DNA from: an uncultured Tolumonas sp.
Lineage (GTDB): Bacteria > Pseudomonadota > Gammaproteobacteria > Enterobacterales > Aeromonadaceae
NCBI RefSeq assembly: GCF_963556105.2
Contig: NZ_OY829945.1
Location: 136,501 to 200,500, forward strand
Direction: 5' to 3'
DNA: 64,000 bases
A program made the translations under genes and the position numbers. The notes under the pieces are model-generated. The model saw nothing but the letters and a program-made list of their open reading frames with translations. It made no database searches and was not told where the DNA came from. How positions within the stretch are numbered: the first letter of the stretch is position 1; each line of letters opens with the position of its first letter. Below are positions 18,920-28,944 of this stretch, piece after piece.

Positions 18920-20383
18920 TCAGCTGCAAACGGTCAGCGCGGTGCGCATACCTTGTGAACGGATCCGCATCAGATGCAGACAAACCGCTTCCACCAGCCC
19001 TTTCACGCGGGTCAGATCTTCCCCCCAGTGACTTTCGAGGCTCAGTGTTTGCTTCACCAGATCGGCCAGCGTGATGCTGCCTGCGTCAACGGAAGGCCAT
19101 AGCGCGGCAAAATGTTCCAGCCAGTGGGCATCGTCTTGCAGTGGGTAGCTTTCGTCGCCCCGTTTGCCTTGATAAAAGGCCAGTAGGGCTGCCAGTGCAA
19201 AGGTCAGGCGAACCGGCAGACGGCCGGTGCGATCTTGATAAGTCAGCAGTTGTGGCAGAATACGGGTTTTGTATTTGGTCATGCCATTCAGCGCAATCGA
19301 CAACAGTTGATGTTTGATGAACGGATTGCGGAAACGCGCCAATACCGCATGCGAGAATGACTCCAGCTCGTCGCGTGGCAGATCCAACGTCGGCACGATC
19401 TCGTCGAAAATGGCTTTTTCCACAAACTCGCTTAATTGCGCGTCTTGCAGCGTTTCACCCACTGTGTCGATGCCCGCTAAAAACGCAACCGGCACCAGCG
19501 CAGTATGTGCACCATTCAAAATAGCCACTTTGCGCTCTTTGTACGGTTTGATGTCTTCGACAATGCGAATGTTCATCGGTTTGTCGGCGGGTAATTGGTC
19601 GAGACACAATGCTTCTTTCAACCACTGCGGCCCTTGGATCACAAACAGATAGAAATACTCCGCGGTATCCACGAACTGATCTTGATAACCGAACTCTGCT
19701 TGCAACGCCGCGTGTTCATCACGGGGGAAACCGGTGACGATGCGATCGACCAGTGTTGAGCATAAGGTGTTGCACTGACCCAACCAGTTGCTGAATGCCA
19801 ACGGCAATTTCCACTCCACGGCATAACGCTGTACCAGCGCTTGCAAGGCATCACCGTTATAGTCAATCAGCTCACAAGGCAGAATGATCCAGCCTTTATC
19901 CGCAGCACCATTAAAATGTTGGAAACGTTCAAACAGCAAACGCGTCAGTTTGGCGGGAAAGCTGCTCGGTGGCGCATCGGTCAGTTTGTCATCGGCGACA
20001 TAAGTGATGCCGGCTTCGGTGGTGTTCGAAAACACAAAACGAATGTCAGGGTTACGCGCCAGTGCCAACACCTCATCAAACTGCTGGTAGCAGTTCAGCT
20101 CACGATTAACCGAACGAATGAGTCGAGTGTGACGCACCGCTTCACCCGCTTCGTTCAGGCCACGAATGACAGTGGTATATAAACCATCTTGCGTGCTTAA
20201 GCTCGGTGGAAACGCGCTATCAATCGGGCGAATGATAGTAATGCCGGCATTCAGGCTGGTGTGTTCATTCAGCAGGTCGATCTGCCAATCGACAAAGGCG
20301 CGCAGAAAATTCCCTTCGCCGAATTGAATAATTTTTTCCGGATACGCGTTACCGGGAAATTGCTGGCGGTTTAAAGCATGCAT
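18920..20383 (-). CDS. uxaB: tagaturonate reductase (altronate oxidoreductase)
   Basis: An NAD-dependent polyol dehydrogenase-family enzyme that reduces tagaturonate to altronate. It is 487 residues long. The N-terminal Rossmann region begins with [21 protein letters not shown], and the C-terminal domain holds the catalytic-lysine stretch [18 protein letters not shown]. It sits between uxaC and uxaA in the operon (54 and 9 base gaps). The order uxaC-uxaB-uxaA supplies the whole pathway in sequence. Confidence 0.95.
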   Translation of the reverse strand: MHALNRQQFPGNAYPEKIIQFGEGNFLRAFVDWQIDLLNEHTSLNAGITIIRPIDSAFPPSLSTQDGLYTTVIRGLNEAGEAVRHTRLIRSVNRELNCYQQFDEVLALARNPDIRFVFSNTTEAGITYVADDKLTDAPPSSFPAKLTRLLFERFQHFNGAADKGWIILPCELIDYNGDALQALVQRYAVEWKLPLAFSNWLGQCNTLCSTLVDRIVTGFPRDEHAALQAEFGYQDQFVDTAEYFYLFVIQGPQWLKEALCLDQLPADKPMNIRIVEDIKPYKERKVAILNGAHTALVPVAFLAGIDTVGETLQDAQLSEFVEKAIFDEIVPTLDLPRDELESFSHAVLARFRNPFIKHQLLSIALNGMTKYKTRILPQLLTYQDRTGRLPVRLTFALAALLAFYQGKRGDESYPLQDDAHWLEHFAALWPSVDAGSITLADLVKQTLSLESHWGEDLTRVKGLVEAVCLHLMRIRSQGMRTALTVCS

Positions 20384-20437
20384 TTGTGCCTCCTCAACGC
20401 AGGAGCCTCGCTCCCACGTCGTTATCTGTGAATTCGA

Positions 20438-21850
20438 TTATTTCAGTGCAATACCGAAGTAGTTTTTCGCATTGTTAAAGCAGATGTTTTGCACCATCTC
20501 GCCCAATAATTTGAGGTCTGCCGGTGCTTCGCCATCGGCGACCCAGCGACCCAGCATGCGGCACAAGACGCGGCGGAAATATTCATGACGGGTGTAAGAG
20601 AGGAAGCTGCGGCTGTCGGTCAGCATGCCCACAAAACGACTCAGCAAACCGAGTTGTGCCAGCTGGATCATCTGGCGCTCCATGCCATCTTTCTGATCGT
20701 TAAACCACCAGCCGGAGCCGAATTGCATCTTGCCGGGAATACCATCGCCTTGGAAATTACCCAGCATGGTCGCCAGCACTTCGTTATCGCGTGGGTTCAG
20801 GCAATACAAAATGGTTTTCGGTAACTGATTATGGCGATCTTGCGCGTCGAGCAGACGTGACAAGGGGGCGGCGACCAGACCATCATTGATGGAATCAAAA
20901 CCGGTGTCTGGGCCCAGCTCCAGCAGGCGACGGCTATTGTTGTTGCGCAGTGCACCGATGTGATATTGCTGCACCCAGCCACGTTGTTTGTATTCTTTGG
21001 CGAGGAACAGCAACACGGCAGTTTTGAAGGCGGCCACCTGTTCGATGCTCAATTCGTTACCCTGACGACGGGCTTGTAACATGGCCGTCAGTTCGGCATC
21101 AGAGGCTTCACCAAATAACACCACATCCAGGGCGTGGTCAGCAATTTTGCAGCCGTGTTGTGCAAAATGATCTAAACGCAGTGTCAGCGCCTGTGTTAAA
21201 TCCGCAAATGAATCAATGGCAACATCAGCGGCAGTTTCTAACGCAGTGATGTAATCAGCAAAGGTTGGCGCTTCAATATTGAAGGCTTTATCCGGGCGCC
21301 AGCTTGGTGTGACCACGATATTGAATGCTTTATCGGCAGCAATTTTAGCGTGATGAGATAAGTCATCAATCGGATCATCGGTGGTGGCAACCATTTTCAC
21401 GTTCATCTGTTGCATGATGCCGCGAGCTGAAAATTCCGGTTGTGCCAGCTTTTCGTTACAGAAATCCCACACCTGTTTTTCGGTGGTCGGCGAGAGTTGT
21501 ACGTTGTTTAAACCAAACGGACGGCGCAGTTCAAGATGGGTCCAGTGATACAGCGGGTTGCCAATGGTGTGCGGCACAGTGGCGGCATAGGCCTGAAATT
21601 TTTCATAGTCGCTCGCATCACCAGTACAGAAACGTTCATCGGCACCGTTGGAGCGCATCGCGCGCCATTTATAGTGATCACCTTTCAACCAGATGTCATA
21701 CAGGTTTTTAAACTGATAATTTTCGGCGATCAATTGCGGTGGCAAATGGCAATGGAAGTCAAAAATCGGCTGTTCTGCAGCAAAATCTTGATACAGCTGC
21801 CGGGAAAAATCGGTATCCAGTAAAAAATCTTCAGTCAAAAACGCAGTCAT
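20438..21850 (-). CDS. uxaC: glucuronate/galacturonate isomerase
   Basis: UxaC isomerises D-galacturonate to tagaturonate (and glucuronate to fructuronate). The 470 residues begin [20 protein letters not shown] and contain the [18 protein letters not shown] metal-binding segment of the amidohydrolase-like fold, plus the [10 protein letters not shown] stretch near residue 165. It is the first gene of the operon, divergent from exuT; ExuR-like repeats lie upstream. Confidence 0.96.
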   Translation of the reverse strand: MTAFLTEDFLLDTDFSRQLYQDFAAEQPIFDFHCHLPPQLIAENYQFKNLYDIWLKGDHYKWRAMRSNGADERFCTGDASDYEKFQAYAATVPHTIGNPLYHWTHLELRRPFGLNNVQLSPTTEKQVWDFCNEKLAQPEFSARGIMQQMNVKMVATTDDPIDDLSHHAKIAADKAFNIVVTPSWRPDKAFNIEAPTFADYITALETAADVAIDSFADLTQALTLRLDHFAQHGCKIADHALDVVLFGEASDAELTAMLQARRQGNELSIEQVAAFKTAVLLFLAKEYKQRGWVQQYHIGALRNNNSRRLLELGPDTGFDSINDGLVAAPLSRLLDAQDRHNQLPKTILYCLNPRDNEVLATMLGNFQGDGIPGKMQFGSGWWFNDQKDGMERQMIQLAQLGLLSRFVGMLTDSRSFLSYTRHEYFRRVLCRMLGRWVADGEAPADLKLLGEMVQNICFNNAKNYFGIALK

Positions 21851-22241
21851 AGCTTACTCCGGTTCAAATAGTGCGGCAGTGATCCATACATGAACTGACA
21901 GGGCGTGAACACGAGTTAGTCATTATGTCTCGCACAACGCAAGATGTTATACCAATTATTATGATGATCCATGCGGTTGTCTATCTGAAAGGGCTATTTT
22001 TTGCAGTGCCTGTCACACAAATTCAGTGTTGAATGCCGTTGTGGCGGCTTATTGTGATGATTGTCGCATATTTTATAGGGTGATCTGCTAAAACTTAGAT
22101 CAGGCTCACCGTTCTTTGTTGTTATACCAATTATGATCATCCTGTCATAACAGAGTGATGTTTTTGCATGAAGTAGTGATAACTATGTTGTTCTTATCAT
22201 CTAGCTCATGACTTAACGGTGAATTATCAGAGGACAAGGAT
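21851..22241. promoter_or_regulatory. uxaC-exuT divergent regulatory region with two ExuR/UxuR-like half operators
   Basis: The 391-base region between divergent uxaC and exuT contains no gene. An exact 14-base repeat, GTTATACCAATTAT, occurs at 21946-21959 and again at 22121-22134. It resembles the TTGGTATACCAA core of ExuR/UxuR operators. The related TTATTGGTATAA precedes exuR. One copy lies near each divergent start, so joint control by ExuR with galacturonate as inducer is likely. Confidence 0.72.
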
Positions 22242-23573
22242 ATGAATCTATCGACCAATACGGTTGGTGAAACAAGCAGCAACATGGCTAAACGAAAAAT
22301 TGTCGGCCTGCGATGGTGGATCATCGGTGTGGTGATGTTAGGCACCATCCTGAACTACCTGACTCGATCATCATTATCGGCTGCCGCACCGACGCTGAAA
22401 CAAGAATTAAGCATTACTGTTGAACAATATTCCTACGTGGTAGCAGCGTTTCAAGCTTGTTATACCGTAATGCAGCCGATTGCCGGATTTATTCTTGATT
22501 CCATTGGTGTCAAAATTGGTCTGGCCATTTTCTGCGTGGCATGGTCGGTCACCAATATGTTGCATGGTTTTGCCGGTAGCTGGCAGTCACTGGCGTTTTT
22601 CCGTGGTCTGATGGGGATGGCAGAAGCCGCGGTTATACCGGCGGGCTTAAAAGCGGTGACGGAATGGTTCCCGGCCAAAGAGCGTTCGATTGCCACCGGT
22701 TGGTTTAATATCGGCTCCTCGATTGGCGGCATGATGGCACCACCGCTGGTTATTGCTTGTATCACCTATTACAACTGGCAAACCGCATTTATTGTGACCG
22801 GTGCATTGGGTTTCTTCTGGGTGGCATTGTGGTTAATGTTCTTCCGCTCACCAGCCGAGCACCCACAAATCACCGATGAAGAGAAACAATACATTCTGGA
22901 TGGCCAAGAAGCATCGCATAAAAACGATACCTCAAAACCATCGGTTAAACAGATCATCCGTCGCAGAGAGTTCTGGGCCATTGCGATCCCTAAATTCCTG
23001 GCTGAACCGGCTTGGCAGACCTTTAACTTCTGGATCCCGCTGTATTTAAGCACCGTTCGCCACATGGATCTGAAATCGATCGCGATGTTTGCCTGGATCC
23101 CATTCCTGGCAGCCGATATGGGCTGTATCGTGGGCGGTTACCTGTCACCACTGATGATCAAATATTTCAAAGTTTCATTACTGACCAGCCGTAAATTGGT
23201 GGTGGTAACCGGAGCTACTTGTATGCTGGCGCCTGCAGCGATTGGTATGGTAGCAAGCCCTTATGCGGCAATTGCGCTGTTCTGCGTGGGTACATTTGCG
23301 CACCAGACTATTTCCGGTTCGCTGATCACCATGTCATCCGATGTGTTCCCGCGTAACTCGGTGGGCACCGCGAATGGTTTGACCGGCATGGCTGGTTATC
23401 TGGGCGCGACCATCTTCTCGTTTATCGTGGGGATCGTGGCGAGCAAAATTGGTTATGACCCGCTGTTTGTCTGTTTATCGCTGTTTGATATCGTTGGTGC
23501 CATCGTAGTTTGTATGATGCTGAAACAATCCGCGATGCCAGCTCAGCCAACCGCGAAGGCAACTACGGTATAA
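22242..23573 (+). CDS. exuT: hexuronate MFS transporter
   Basis: A 443-residue major-facilitator protein (about 12 membrane segments) of the anion:cation symporter family that brings galacturonate/glucuronate into the cell. The LRWWIIGVVMLGTILNYLTR start and the GMAEAAVIPAGLKAVTEWFPAKERS loop are typical of ExuT. It is divergent from uxaCBA and upstream of exuR, the usual context. Confidence 0.94.
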   Translation: MNLSTNTVGETSSNMAKRKIVGLRWWIIGVVMLGTILNYLTRSSLSAAAPTLKQELSITVEQYSYVVAAFQACYTVMQPIAGFILDSIGVKIGLAIFCVAWSVTNMLHGFAGSWQSLAFFRGLMGMAEAAVIPAGLKAVTEWFPAKERSIATGWFNIGSSIGGMMAPPLVIACITYYNWQTAFIVTGALGFFWVALWLMFFRSPAEHPQITDEEKQYILDGQEASHKNDTSKPSVKQIIRRREFWAIAIPKFLAEPAWQTFNFWIPLYLSTVRHMDLKSIAMFAWIPFLAADMGCIVGGYLSPLMIKYFKVSLLTSRKLVVVTGATCMLAPAAIGMVASPYAAIALFCVGTFAHQTISGSLITMSSDVFPRNSVGTANGLTGMAGYLGATIFSFIVGIVASKIGYDPLFVCLSLFDIVGAIVVCMMLKQSAMPAQPTAKATTV

Positions 23574-23619
23574 AATTTAAACTGAATATGACCGAATCGA
23601 AGTATTTCGTTTCAATCTA

Positions 23620-23661
23620 AAAAGACAGAACCTGTTATTGGTATAACAGGTTCTGTCTTTT
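23620..23661 (+). terminator. exuT terminator hairpin overlapping an ExuR-like operator
   Basis: A perfect 19-bp inverted repeat (23620-23638 and 23643-23661) with a 4-base TGGT loop starts 47 bases after the exuT stop; the right arm ends TCTTTT. As RNA it is a strong stem-loop of terminator type. At its centre, the DNA reads TTATTGGTATAA, matching the ExuR-like sequence upstream of uxaC and exuT. It lies just upstream of the exuR -10 element TATACT (23666-23671). Confidence 0.75.
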
Positions 23662-23665
23662 CCGC

Positions 23666-23671
23666 TATACT
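23666..23671 (+). promoter_or_regulatory. probable -10 element of exuR promoter
   Basis: TATACT lies 30 bases before the exuR ATG and matches the sigma-70 -10 hexamer at five of six positions. No good -35 is seen at 17 bases; the position is occupied by the ExuR-like inverted repeat. Confidence 0.45.
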
Positions 23672-23697
23672 GGCGGCAAAGCCCTGAATAGGATGTT

Positions 23698-24465
23698 GTG
23701 ATGGAATCTTTTGAAGCGAGTCGCTTATACCAGAAGGTAGCCAGCGAATTAAAACAGCAGATCAAGAGTGGTCAGTATGTGGTGGGTGATCGCCTGCCTG
23801 CTGAACGCCTGATTGCCGAAGCCATGGCTGTCAGCCGGACGGTGGTACGTGAGGCCATCATCATGCTCGAAGTCGAAGGGATGGTGGATGTGCGCAAAGG
23901 CTCCGGTATCCATGTCGTGGGTATTGAACCTCGTTATCAGCCGACAGTAAGTGAACAAGATGATGAATTCCTCACTGCAGGTCCGTTTGAGCTGTTACAG
24001 GCACGGCAGTTACTGGAAAGTAATATCGCGGAATTTGCGGCCACGCAGGTGACCAAACAAGACATCATGGCATTACTGGCTATTCAGGAAACAGCGCAAA
24101 AAGAAGATCGGGCACGTGATTCGCAGTGGGACAAAGAGTTTCATATTCAGGTCGCTAAGGCGACCCAAAACTCAGTCTTGGTGACGCTGGTCGAAAAAGT
24201 CTGGCAGCAGCGGGAACAAAACCCATACTGGCGCAAACTGCATGAACACATCGACGATAAAGCGATGGAAAGCTGGTGTGAAGACCATGAGCAGATCCTC
24301 AAAGCATTGATGCGCAAAGATCCAAAAGCCGCCAAATTGGCTATGTGGCAACATCTGGAAAATACCAAACAGATGCTGTTTCAGGCGACCACAACCGATG
24401 ATGATTTGGTCGACGACCGGTATTTGTTTGCGGAAAATCCGGTGGTGCATTTGGCCAGAGCCTAA
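23698..24465 (+). CDS. exuR: GntR/FadR-family hexuronate regulator
   Basis: A 255-residue repressor. An N-terminal winged helix-turn-helix ([23 protein letters not shown], residues about 31-60, ending GSGIHVV) is followed by an FCD ligand domain with metal-binding histidines (e.g. FHIQVAKAT). The length and sequence agree with ExuR, which represses exuT and uxaCA until galacturonate or tagaturonate is present. It stands just after exuT. Confidence 0.92.
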   Translation: MMESFEASRLYQKVASELKQQIKSGQYVVGDRLPAERLIAEAMAVSRTVVREAIIMLEVEGMVDVRKGSGIHVVGIEPRYQPTVSEQDDEFLTAGPFELLQARQLLESNIAEFAATQVTKQDIMALLAIQETAQKEDRARDSQWDKEFHIQVAKATQNSVLVTLVEKVWQQREQNPYWRKLHEHIDDKAMESWCEDHEQILKALMRKDPKAAKLAMWQHLENTKQMLFQATTTDDDLVDDRYLFAENPVVHLARA

Positions 24466-24493
24466 TGCTGCTTGATAGCATGGCCGAAAAGAC

Positions 24494-24519
24494 AAAAGCC
24501 TCCAAATGGAGGCTTTTTT
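24494..24519. terminator. bidirectional terminator between exuR and dsbA
   Basis: A 10-bp stem, AAAAGCCTCC (24494-24503) with GGAGGCTTTT (24508-24517) and a 4-base loop, is followed by further T on the plus strand. The A run on the left serves as U run for the minus strand. It lies between the convergent exuR and dsbA genes. Confidence 0.9.
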
Positions 24520-24535
24520 ATCAGCAGAATCAGCG

Positions 24536-25144
24536 TTAGTCTTTTTTCTGCAACAGGAATTTCACCAGTGCGATGTACTCTTCGGTGCTCTTGATGCCTT
24601 CAGTTTTCACCAAATATTTGCCATTCACCACAGTTGACGGCACGGCGCGAATGTTCATGCTGCCAGTGCTGCGATCATATTGTGCCACCATGCCGGTTAC
24701 CGCGAAACTGTCGACGGCACCATCAAAATCTTTACCATTCACACCGGCTTTCTCAAACACAGCGCGTACATCGGCACGATTCTGTGGCGCTTTTTGTTCG
24801 GCGTGGATCAGGCTGAAAAATATAGGGGTGACTTTTTCTTCCACTTTCAGCAGATCTGCTACTGCATAAGCACGTTGCAGTTCCGGGCCCATCTCTTTAC
24901 CCAGGAAGGCAACCGGTGTGCGTTTAAAAGCCACATCAGCTGGTAACTGTTTTTTCAGTTCCGCCATGATTGGTTCGAACTGATAGCAGTGCGGACAAAA
25001 ATACGAGAAAAACTCCATCACTTCTGGTTTTGGCGTGTTGGTCTGACGAATAATTTCGTAATTCACATTTTCTTTAAATTCTGGTGCAGCCTGCAGGAAA
25101 GGGGCAATCAACAGACCAACCAGCAACACAAACAGTTTTTTCAT
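24536..25144 (-). CDS. dsbA: thiol:disulfide interchange protein DsbA
   Basis: A periplasmic thioredoxin-fold oxidase that introduces disulfide bonds into exported proteins. It is 202 residues long with a signal peptide (MKKLFVLLVGLLIAPFLQAA). The active site CPHC lies in FFSYFCPHCYQFEP near residue 50, and the cis-proline loop is VRAVPSTVVNGKY. Monocistronic; the terminator at 24494 follows it. Confidence 0.95.
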   Translation of the reverse strand: MKKLFVLLVGLLIAPFLQAAPEFKENVNYEIIRQTNTPKPEVMEFFSYFCPHCYQFEPIMAELKKQLPADVAFKRTPVAFLGKEMGPELQRAYAVADLLKVEEKVTPIFFSLIHAEQKAPQNRADVRAVFEKAGVNGKDFDGAVDSFAVTGMVAQYDRSTGSMNIRAVPSTVVNGKYLVKTEGIKSTEEYIALVKFLLQKKD

Positions 25145-25515
25145 AGTAAGTTCCGTATCAGGGTAGAGGATAAATCACGGTGTAATGCGCCAAGACTATT
25201 CACTCCGTTTACGTTCGTCAATTGCGATCGAATAATAGTCATCGATATCGGTGAAATGAGGCTAAGTTGGTGTTTATAGAGCGAGAATTTATCCGCTAAG
25301 GAAGCACAGACAACGACTCATATGGTGAGCGACATCACGAAAATGGCGGGGTAATTTGCAAATTGCAAAAAACGAAGTATATTGCTTTCGTCTGGCATGC
25401 ACAGTATGTGCATAATAATGCCAAACATAATAAAGAAACCGACACATCGGTCATAAGCTGTTGAAAGCAGTGGGATAGTGTGTAATTCGATTGAGCTTGC
25501 CTTGGCAGGCTCAAG
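25145..25515. other. intergenic region between dsbA start and gmhB stop
   Basis: No convincing gene in these 371 bases. It contains the dsbA promoter region, a short palindrome TGCACAGTATGTGCA (about 25396-25410), and an imperfect hairpin around 25490-25517 (TTGAGCTTGCC with GGCAGGCTCAA) at the end of gmhB without a U run. Confidence 0.4.
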
Positions 25516-26178
25516 TCATTTCTGGCGGTCAGAAAAGTGATTCCTGCCATGACCGCATTGTTTGTCTGATTTAATTTGGTTTTGCGCCGCAGCAGTGCAC
25601 GGCGCAAGAACACGATCGCTTATGGTAACGCGGGGTACAGATTTAGCAAAGGTCAGCAATGAATCTTGCACTTCATCGGCGAGTGCCTGTGCTTCGGCGG
25701 TGACAGCTTTGCCGGTACGTACCAAGATCTTGTGCGTTACGCCAGCTGCTTTAGCCGCTTGCATGTCAGCGCCTTTGTCACCCACCATATAGGAATTGAC
25801 CAGATCAATATCCAGCTCTTTAGCGGCGTCAAGCAACATTCCCGGTGCCGGTTTACGGCAGTCGCACACCTGACGGTAAGGTGCTTCACCTTCCGTTGGA
25901 TGATGTGGGCAGTAATAGATACCGTCGAGATCCACATCGCGATCGGCCAGTGACCAGTCCATCCATTCGGTCAGATGCATAAATTGTTTTTCGGTGAAAA
26001 AGCCACGGGCAATACCCGACTGATTGGTGACTAATACCAAGCAGTAGCCTTTTTTCTTCAGCAATTGTAATGCTTCAATCGCACCGTCAATAAAGTGAAA
26101 ATCGTCCACGGAAGCGACATAACCCGTATCCTGATTAATCACGCCGTCCCGATCCAGAAATACCGCAACTTTGGCCAC
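25516..26178 (-). CDS. gmhB: D-glycero-beta-D-manno-heptose-1,7-bisphosphate 7-phosphatase
   Basis: A HAD-superfamily phosphatase of ADP-heptose (lipopolysaccharide core) synthesis. Motif I is [13 protein letters not shown], the zinc site is [21 protein letters not shown] near residue 95, and motif [19 protein letters not shown] near 132. The first 185 or so residues match GmhB; a further tail of about 35 residues after LLTFAKSV extends it to 220, versus 191 in E. coli. The tail is basic, His/Cys/Gln-rich and unlike the rest. Confidence 0.92.
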   Translation of the reverse strand: MAKVAVFLDRDGVINQDTGYVASVDDFHFIDGAIEALQLLKKKGYCLVLVTNQSGIARGFFTEKQFMHLTEWMDWSLADRDVDLDGIYYCPHHPTEGEAPYRQVCDCRKPAPGMLLDAAKELDIDLVNSYMVGDKGADMQAAKAAGVTHKILVRTGKAVTAEAQALADEVQDSLLTFAKSVPRVTISDRVLAPCTAAAQNQIKSDKQCGHGRNHFSDRQK

Positions 26179-26270
26179 AATTTATCCTCATTAATTACAC
26201 TGCTGCTTATTGTAGGGGATTTCCGGTCGCGGGGCAGGATACAATTTAAAAAAACCACCTTGGGATCGCC

Positions 26271-28370
26271 ATGCCTCAGCCGTTAGAACTCGCTCTTGCC
26301 GAACACTGCGCACGTTTACTTAGTCGTGGCGAGCGGCGTTTTTTCTTGCTGACGGGGAATGCGGAAGCTTGTCAGCAACAGGCCACGACACTTTGGCAAA
26401 ACGGCGCATTATGGCTGGGTGATGGCCCGGCTGAGTGTTTACCGCAAACATCGCAGCACACCATGCCTTGGTTGGGGCAGGAATATCCGCTGGTGGTGGT
26501 CAATGGTTTTTCCGGTCTTTCACCAGAGATTTTAGGTGCGGTTGGCGGCGCCGTGCGGGCGGGTGGGTTGTTGGTGTTATTGATGCCCGCGCTCACGGAT
26601 TGGTCGGTGTTTGCCGACCCTGATCACCGGCGTTATGTGTCACAGCCGGAAGAGATGTCGCGCTGTTACCCACATTTCCTGCAGCGGCTGTTGCGCTTGT
26701 TACAGGCTGACCCGGATGTCTGGCACTGGGATCTCAGTGCAGAGTGTTTGCAGGCGCCTCGTTTACAAGCACCTTTGCCGGAATTACCGGCTGTGGCGTG
26801 GCTTAGAGTGGCGGATGCCGACGGGTGTCTGAGTGCCGAGCAACATGCGGCGATGCTGGCGGTGGAACAATGCGCACTGGCGGCGAAAGCCTATCCGCTG
26901 GTCATCATGGCTGATCGTGGGCGCGGCAAATCCACCGCACTGGGTTTGGCGGCGCGCCATCTATTGGCACAAGGTAAACGGCTGGTGGTTACCGCCCCCT
27001 CACAGCAATCGGCGCAGACAGTATTCCGGCATGCCGGCCAGCACGCCTTACTGAGTTTTTACAGCCCAGAAATGTTGCTGGAACAGAATGTTGATTGCGA
27101 TCTGCTGCTAGTCGATGAAGCGGCGGCGATCCCGGCAGCATTGTTGCGCCAGTTACAGCAAAAATATCAACGCGTGGTGTATGCCACCACGATTCACGGT
27201 TATGAAGGTTCCGGGCATGGCTTTGAGCTACGGATGTGCCGCTGGCTGGCCGCGCACTGGCCGCACTGGCAGCAATTAACTTTAACCACGCCATTGCGTT
27301 GGGCTATCAGTGATCCGCTGGAGCCATTGCTGGCGAACATCTTATTGCTGGATGCCGATGCCCCGCCGTTGCCAGCCACGCGATCAACCACGTTCACGCT
27401 GCAACCAGTGAGTTCTGCTGAACTATTACAAGATGAAGCGCTGTTACGACAACTGTTTGGTTTGCTGGTGTTGGCGCATTATCAGACTTCGCCCACTGAT
27501 CTCCGGTTATTGCTGGATTGTCCGGATATTGAGATCTGGCTGTGGCGTGATGACCTTGCTTTATATGGTGTGGCGCTGTTGATGCGCGAGGGGCCCATCA
27601 ACAGTGCGCTGGCAGAGCAGATCTGGGCCGGGCGGAGGCGTCCGCGCGGGCAATTATTACCGCAGACTTTGCTGGCGCATTGTGGCTATCGTGATGCCGC
27701 CAACTACCGTTACCGACGGGTGATGCGTATTGCGGTGCATCCGGCCTTTCAGCAACAAGGCTTAGGCAGTCAGTTTATCGCGGCATTAACGCAACACTAT
27801 CAGGGGCAGGCCGATTTTCTCGGTTGTTCGTTTGCCGCCACACCCGAAGTGCTGCGGTTTTGGCGTAAACAAGGCTGGCAGGCAGTGCGGTTAGGTTTAA
27901 GCAAAGATGTCGCCACCGGTTGCCATGCGGCGGTGTTATTGCTGGCGTTACGGTCGGAATTACAACCGCAATTGATGGAATGGCAGCAGCAATTCCAGCG
28001 ACAATTACCGGTTTGGCTGGCCCATGGTTTATCGGAGCTATCGACAGAAATTATTGTACCTTTGCTGCAATCAGCCACAGTGGAACCGTTAACAGCACAG
28101 GAACAACAAGATCTGCTGGCGTTCACCGATCATCACCGCTCGCCCGATCATTGCTGGCCGTCGGTATTACGGGCCATGCAGGTGCAGAGTGCTGAATTGG
28201 CGTTATTACCCAAGCTGTCAGCGGCTTTATTGATCCAGCGGTTTTGGCAAGGTAAAGAGTGGGCGTGGTTGGCGCAACAACATCAGTTGTCGGGGCAAAA
28301 AGCGGTGGTGCAGCAGTTACGGCAGGCTATAAAACAACTGCTCCTCCCGCAGGGCGGTGAAGAGCAGTGA
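26271..28370 (+). CDS. tmcA: tRNA(Met) cytidine acetyltransferase
   Basis: TmcA makes N4-acetylcytidine at the wobble position of elongator tRNA-Met, using acetyl-CoA and ATP. It is 699 residues long. Order: N-terminal DUF1726 region, helicase-like ATPase domain with Walker A ADRGRGKSTALG (about residue 215) and Walker B LLLVDEAAAIP (about 280), GNAT domain with VHPAFQQQGLGSQF (about 490), and a C-terminal RNA-binding part. Length and motifs agree with E. coli TmcA (671). Confidence 0.94.
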   Translation: MPQPLELALAEHCARLLSRGERRFFLLTGNAEACQQQATTLWQNGALWLGDGPAECLPQTSQHTMPWLGQEYPLVVVNGFSGLSPEILGAVGGAVRAGGLLVLLMPALTDWSVFADPDHRRYVSQPEEMSRCYPHFLQRLLRLLQADPDVWHWDLSAECLQAPRLQAPLPELPAVAWLRVADADGCLSAEQHAAMLAVEQCALAAKAYPLVIMADRGRGKSTALGLAARHLLAQGKRLVVTAPSQQSAQTVFRHAGQHALLSFYSPEMLLEQNVDCDLLLVDEAAAIPAALLRQLQQKYQRVVYATTIHGYEGSGHGFELRMCRWLAAHWPHWQQLTLTTPLRWAISDPLEPLLANILLLDADAPPLPATRSTTFTLQPVSSAELLQDEALLRQLFGLLVLAHYQTSPTDLRLLLDCPDIEIWLWRDDLALYGVALLMREGPINSALAEQIWAGRRRPRGQLLPQTLLAHCGYRDAANYRYRRVMRIAVHPAFQQQGLGSQFIAALTQHYQGQADFLGCSFAATPEVLRFWRKQGWQAVRLGLSKDVATGCHAAVLLLALRSELQPQLMEWQQQFQRQLPVWLAHGLSELSTEIIVPLLQSATVEPLTAQEQQDLLAFTDHHRSPDHCWPSVLRAMQVQSAELALLPKLSAALLIQRFWQGKEWAWLAQQHQLSGQKAVVQQLRQAIKQLLLPQGGEEQ

Positions 28371-28389
28371 GAAGACGGATATCGCAGAA

Positions 28390-28758
28390 TTATTTCTGTT
28401 TATCCAGGAAGCTCTTAGTGGCTTCGATCTGCGCTTGGTCAAAAGCCAGACGCGCTTTTACCATATCGATAAATTTAGCTTTTACGGCTGGGTCTTTGAT
28501 TTCATCCAGCTGTTTTTGCAATGCTTCAGTGTCCATCATGTGCATACCACGTTGAGCACCGGCTTCATGGCCTTTCATCATTTTACCGTGACGCATCATG
28601 CCATCACCATCTGCATCCGGGCCACCAAATGGACAGGGTTGCACGATTGGTGCGGTAGGTGCGGCTGCTGAAGTTGTAGCTTGTGTTGCTGCCCAGCTGG
28701 CCAATGGTAAACCGGTCATCAGAGCTACCGTCAGCAGAGCTTGTTTACGTGTTAACAT
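28390..28758 (-). CDS. small periplasmic protein with Asp-rich loop, function unknown
   Basis: A 122-residue protein with a signal peptide (about 1-23, LPLASWAATQ). After an Ala/Thr/Pro-rich linker comes GGPDADGDGMMRHG, where DADGDG resembles an EF-hand calcium loop, then a Met/His-rich stretch, then a helical C-terminus (TEALQKQLDEIKDPAVKAKF). General layout recalls Spy/CpxP-like small periplasmic proteins, but no LTxxQ motif is seen. It lies beside the two-component pair, divergently, which hints at a target of it. Not recognised further. Confidence 0.7.
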   Translation of the reverse strand: MLTRKQALLTVALMTGLPLASWAATQATTSAAAPTAPIVQPCPFGGPDADGDGMMRHGKMMKGHEAGAQRGMHMMDTEALQKQLDEIKDPAVKAKFIDMVKARLAFDQAQIEATKSFLDKQK

Positions 28759-28835
28759 AGTCGTTCCCCTCTTCTCGTATCAATTTGTTTTTGCACTCTC
28801 ATTACAGACCATAAATGTCACCTGGCTGTGCCAAA

Positions 28836-28858
28836 AACAGACTATTTTGTAACAGACT
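28836..28858. promoter_or_regulatory. direct repeat upstream of response regulator
   Basis: AACAGACT occurs at 28836-28843 and 28851-28858, with a weaker ACAGACC at 28803-28809, between the divergent small periplasmic protein gene and the OmpR-like regulator. OmpR-family proteins bind direct repeats, so an autoregulatory site is possible, though the 15-base period is longer than the usual 10-11. Confidence 0.3.
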
Positions 28859-28944
28859 TTGCCAGATTAGCGCTGTGACATAATTTGCCATACATTCCTT
28901 ACGCAAATTTATATACTGACAGCAATAGCCTCCGAGGAACCCGC

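Noticed and set aside
25335..25515. Possible remains of an rRNA operon downstream of gmhB
   Set aside because: No stretch resembling 16S, 23S or tRNA sequence was found; only short hairpins.
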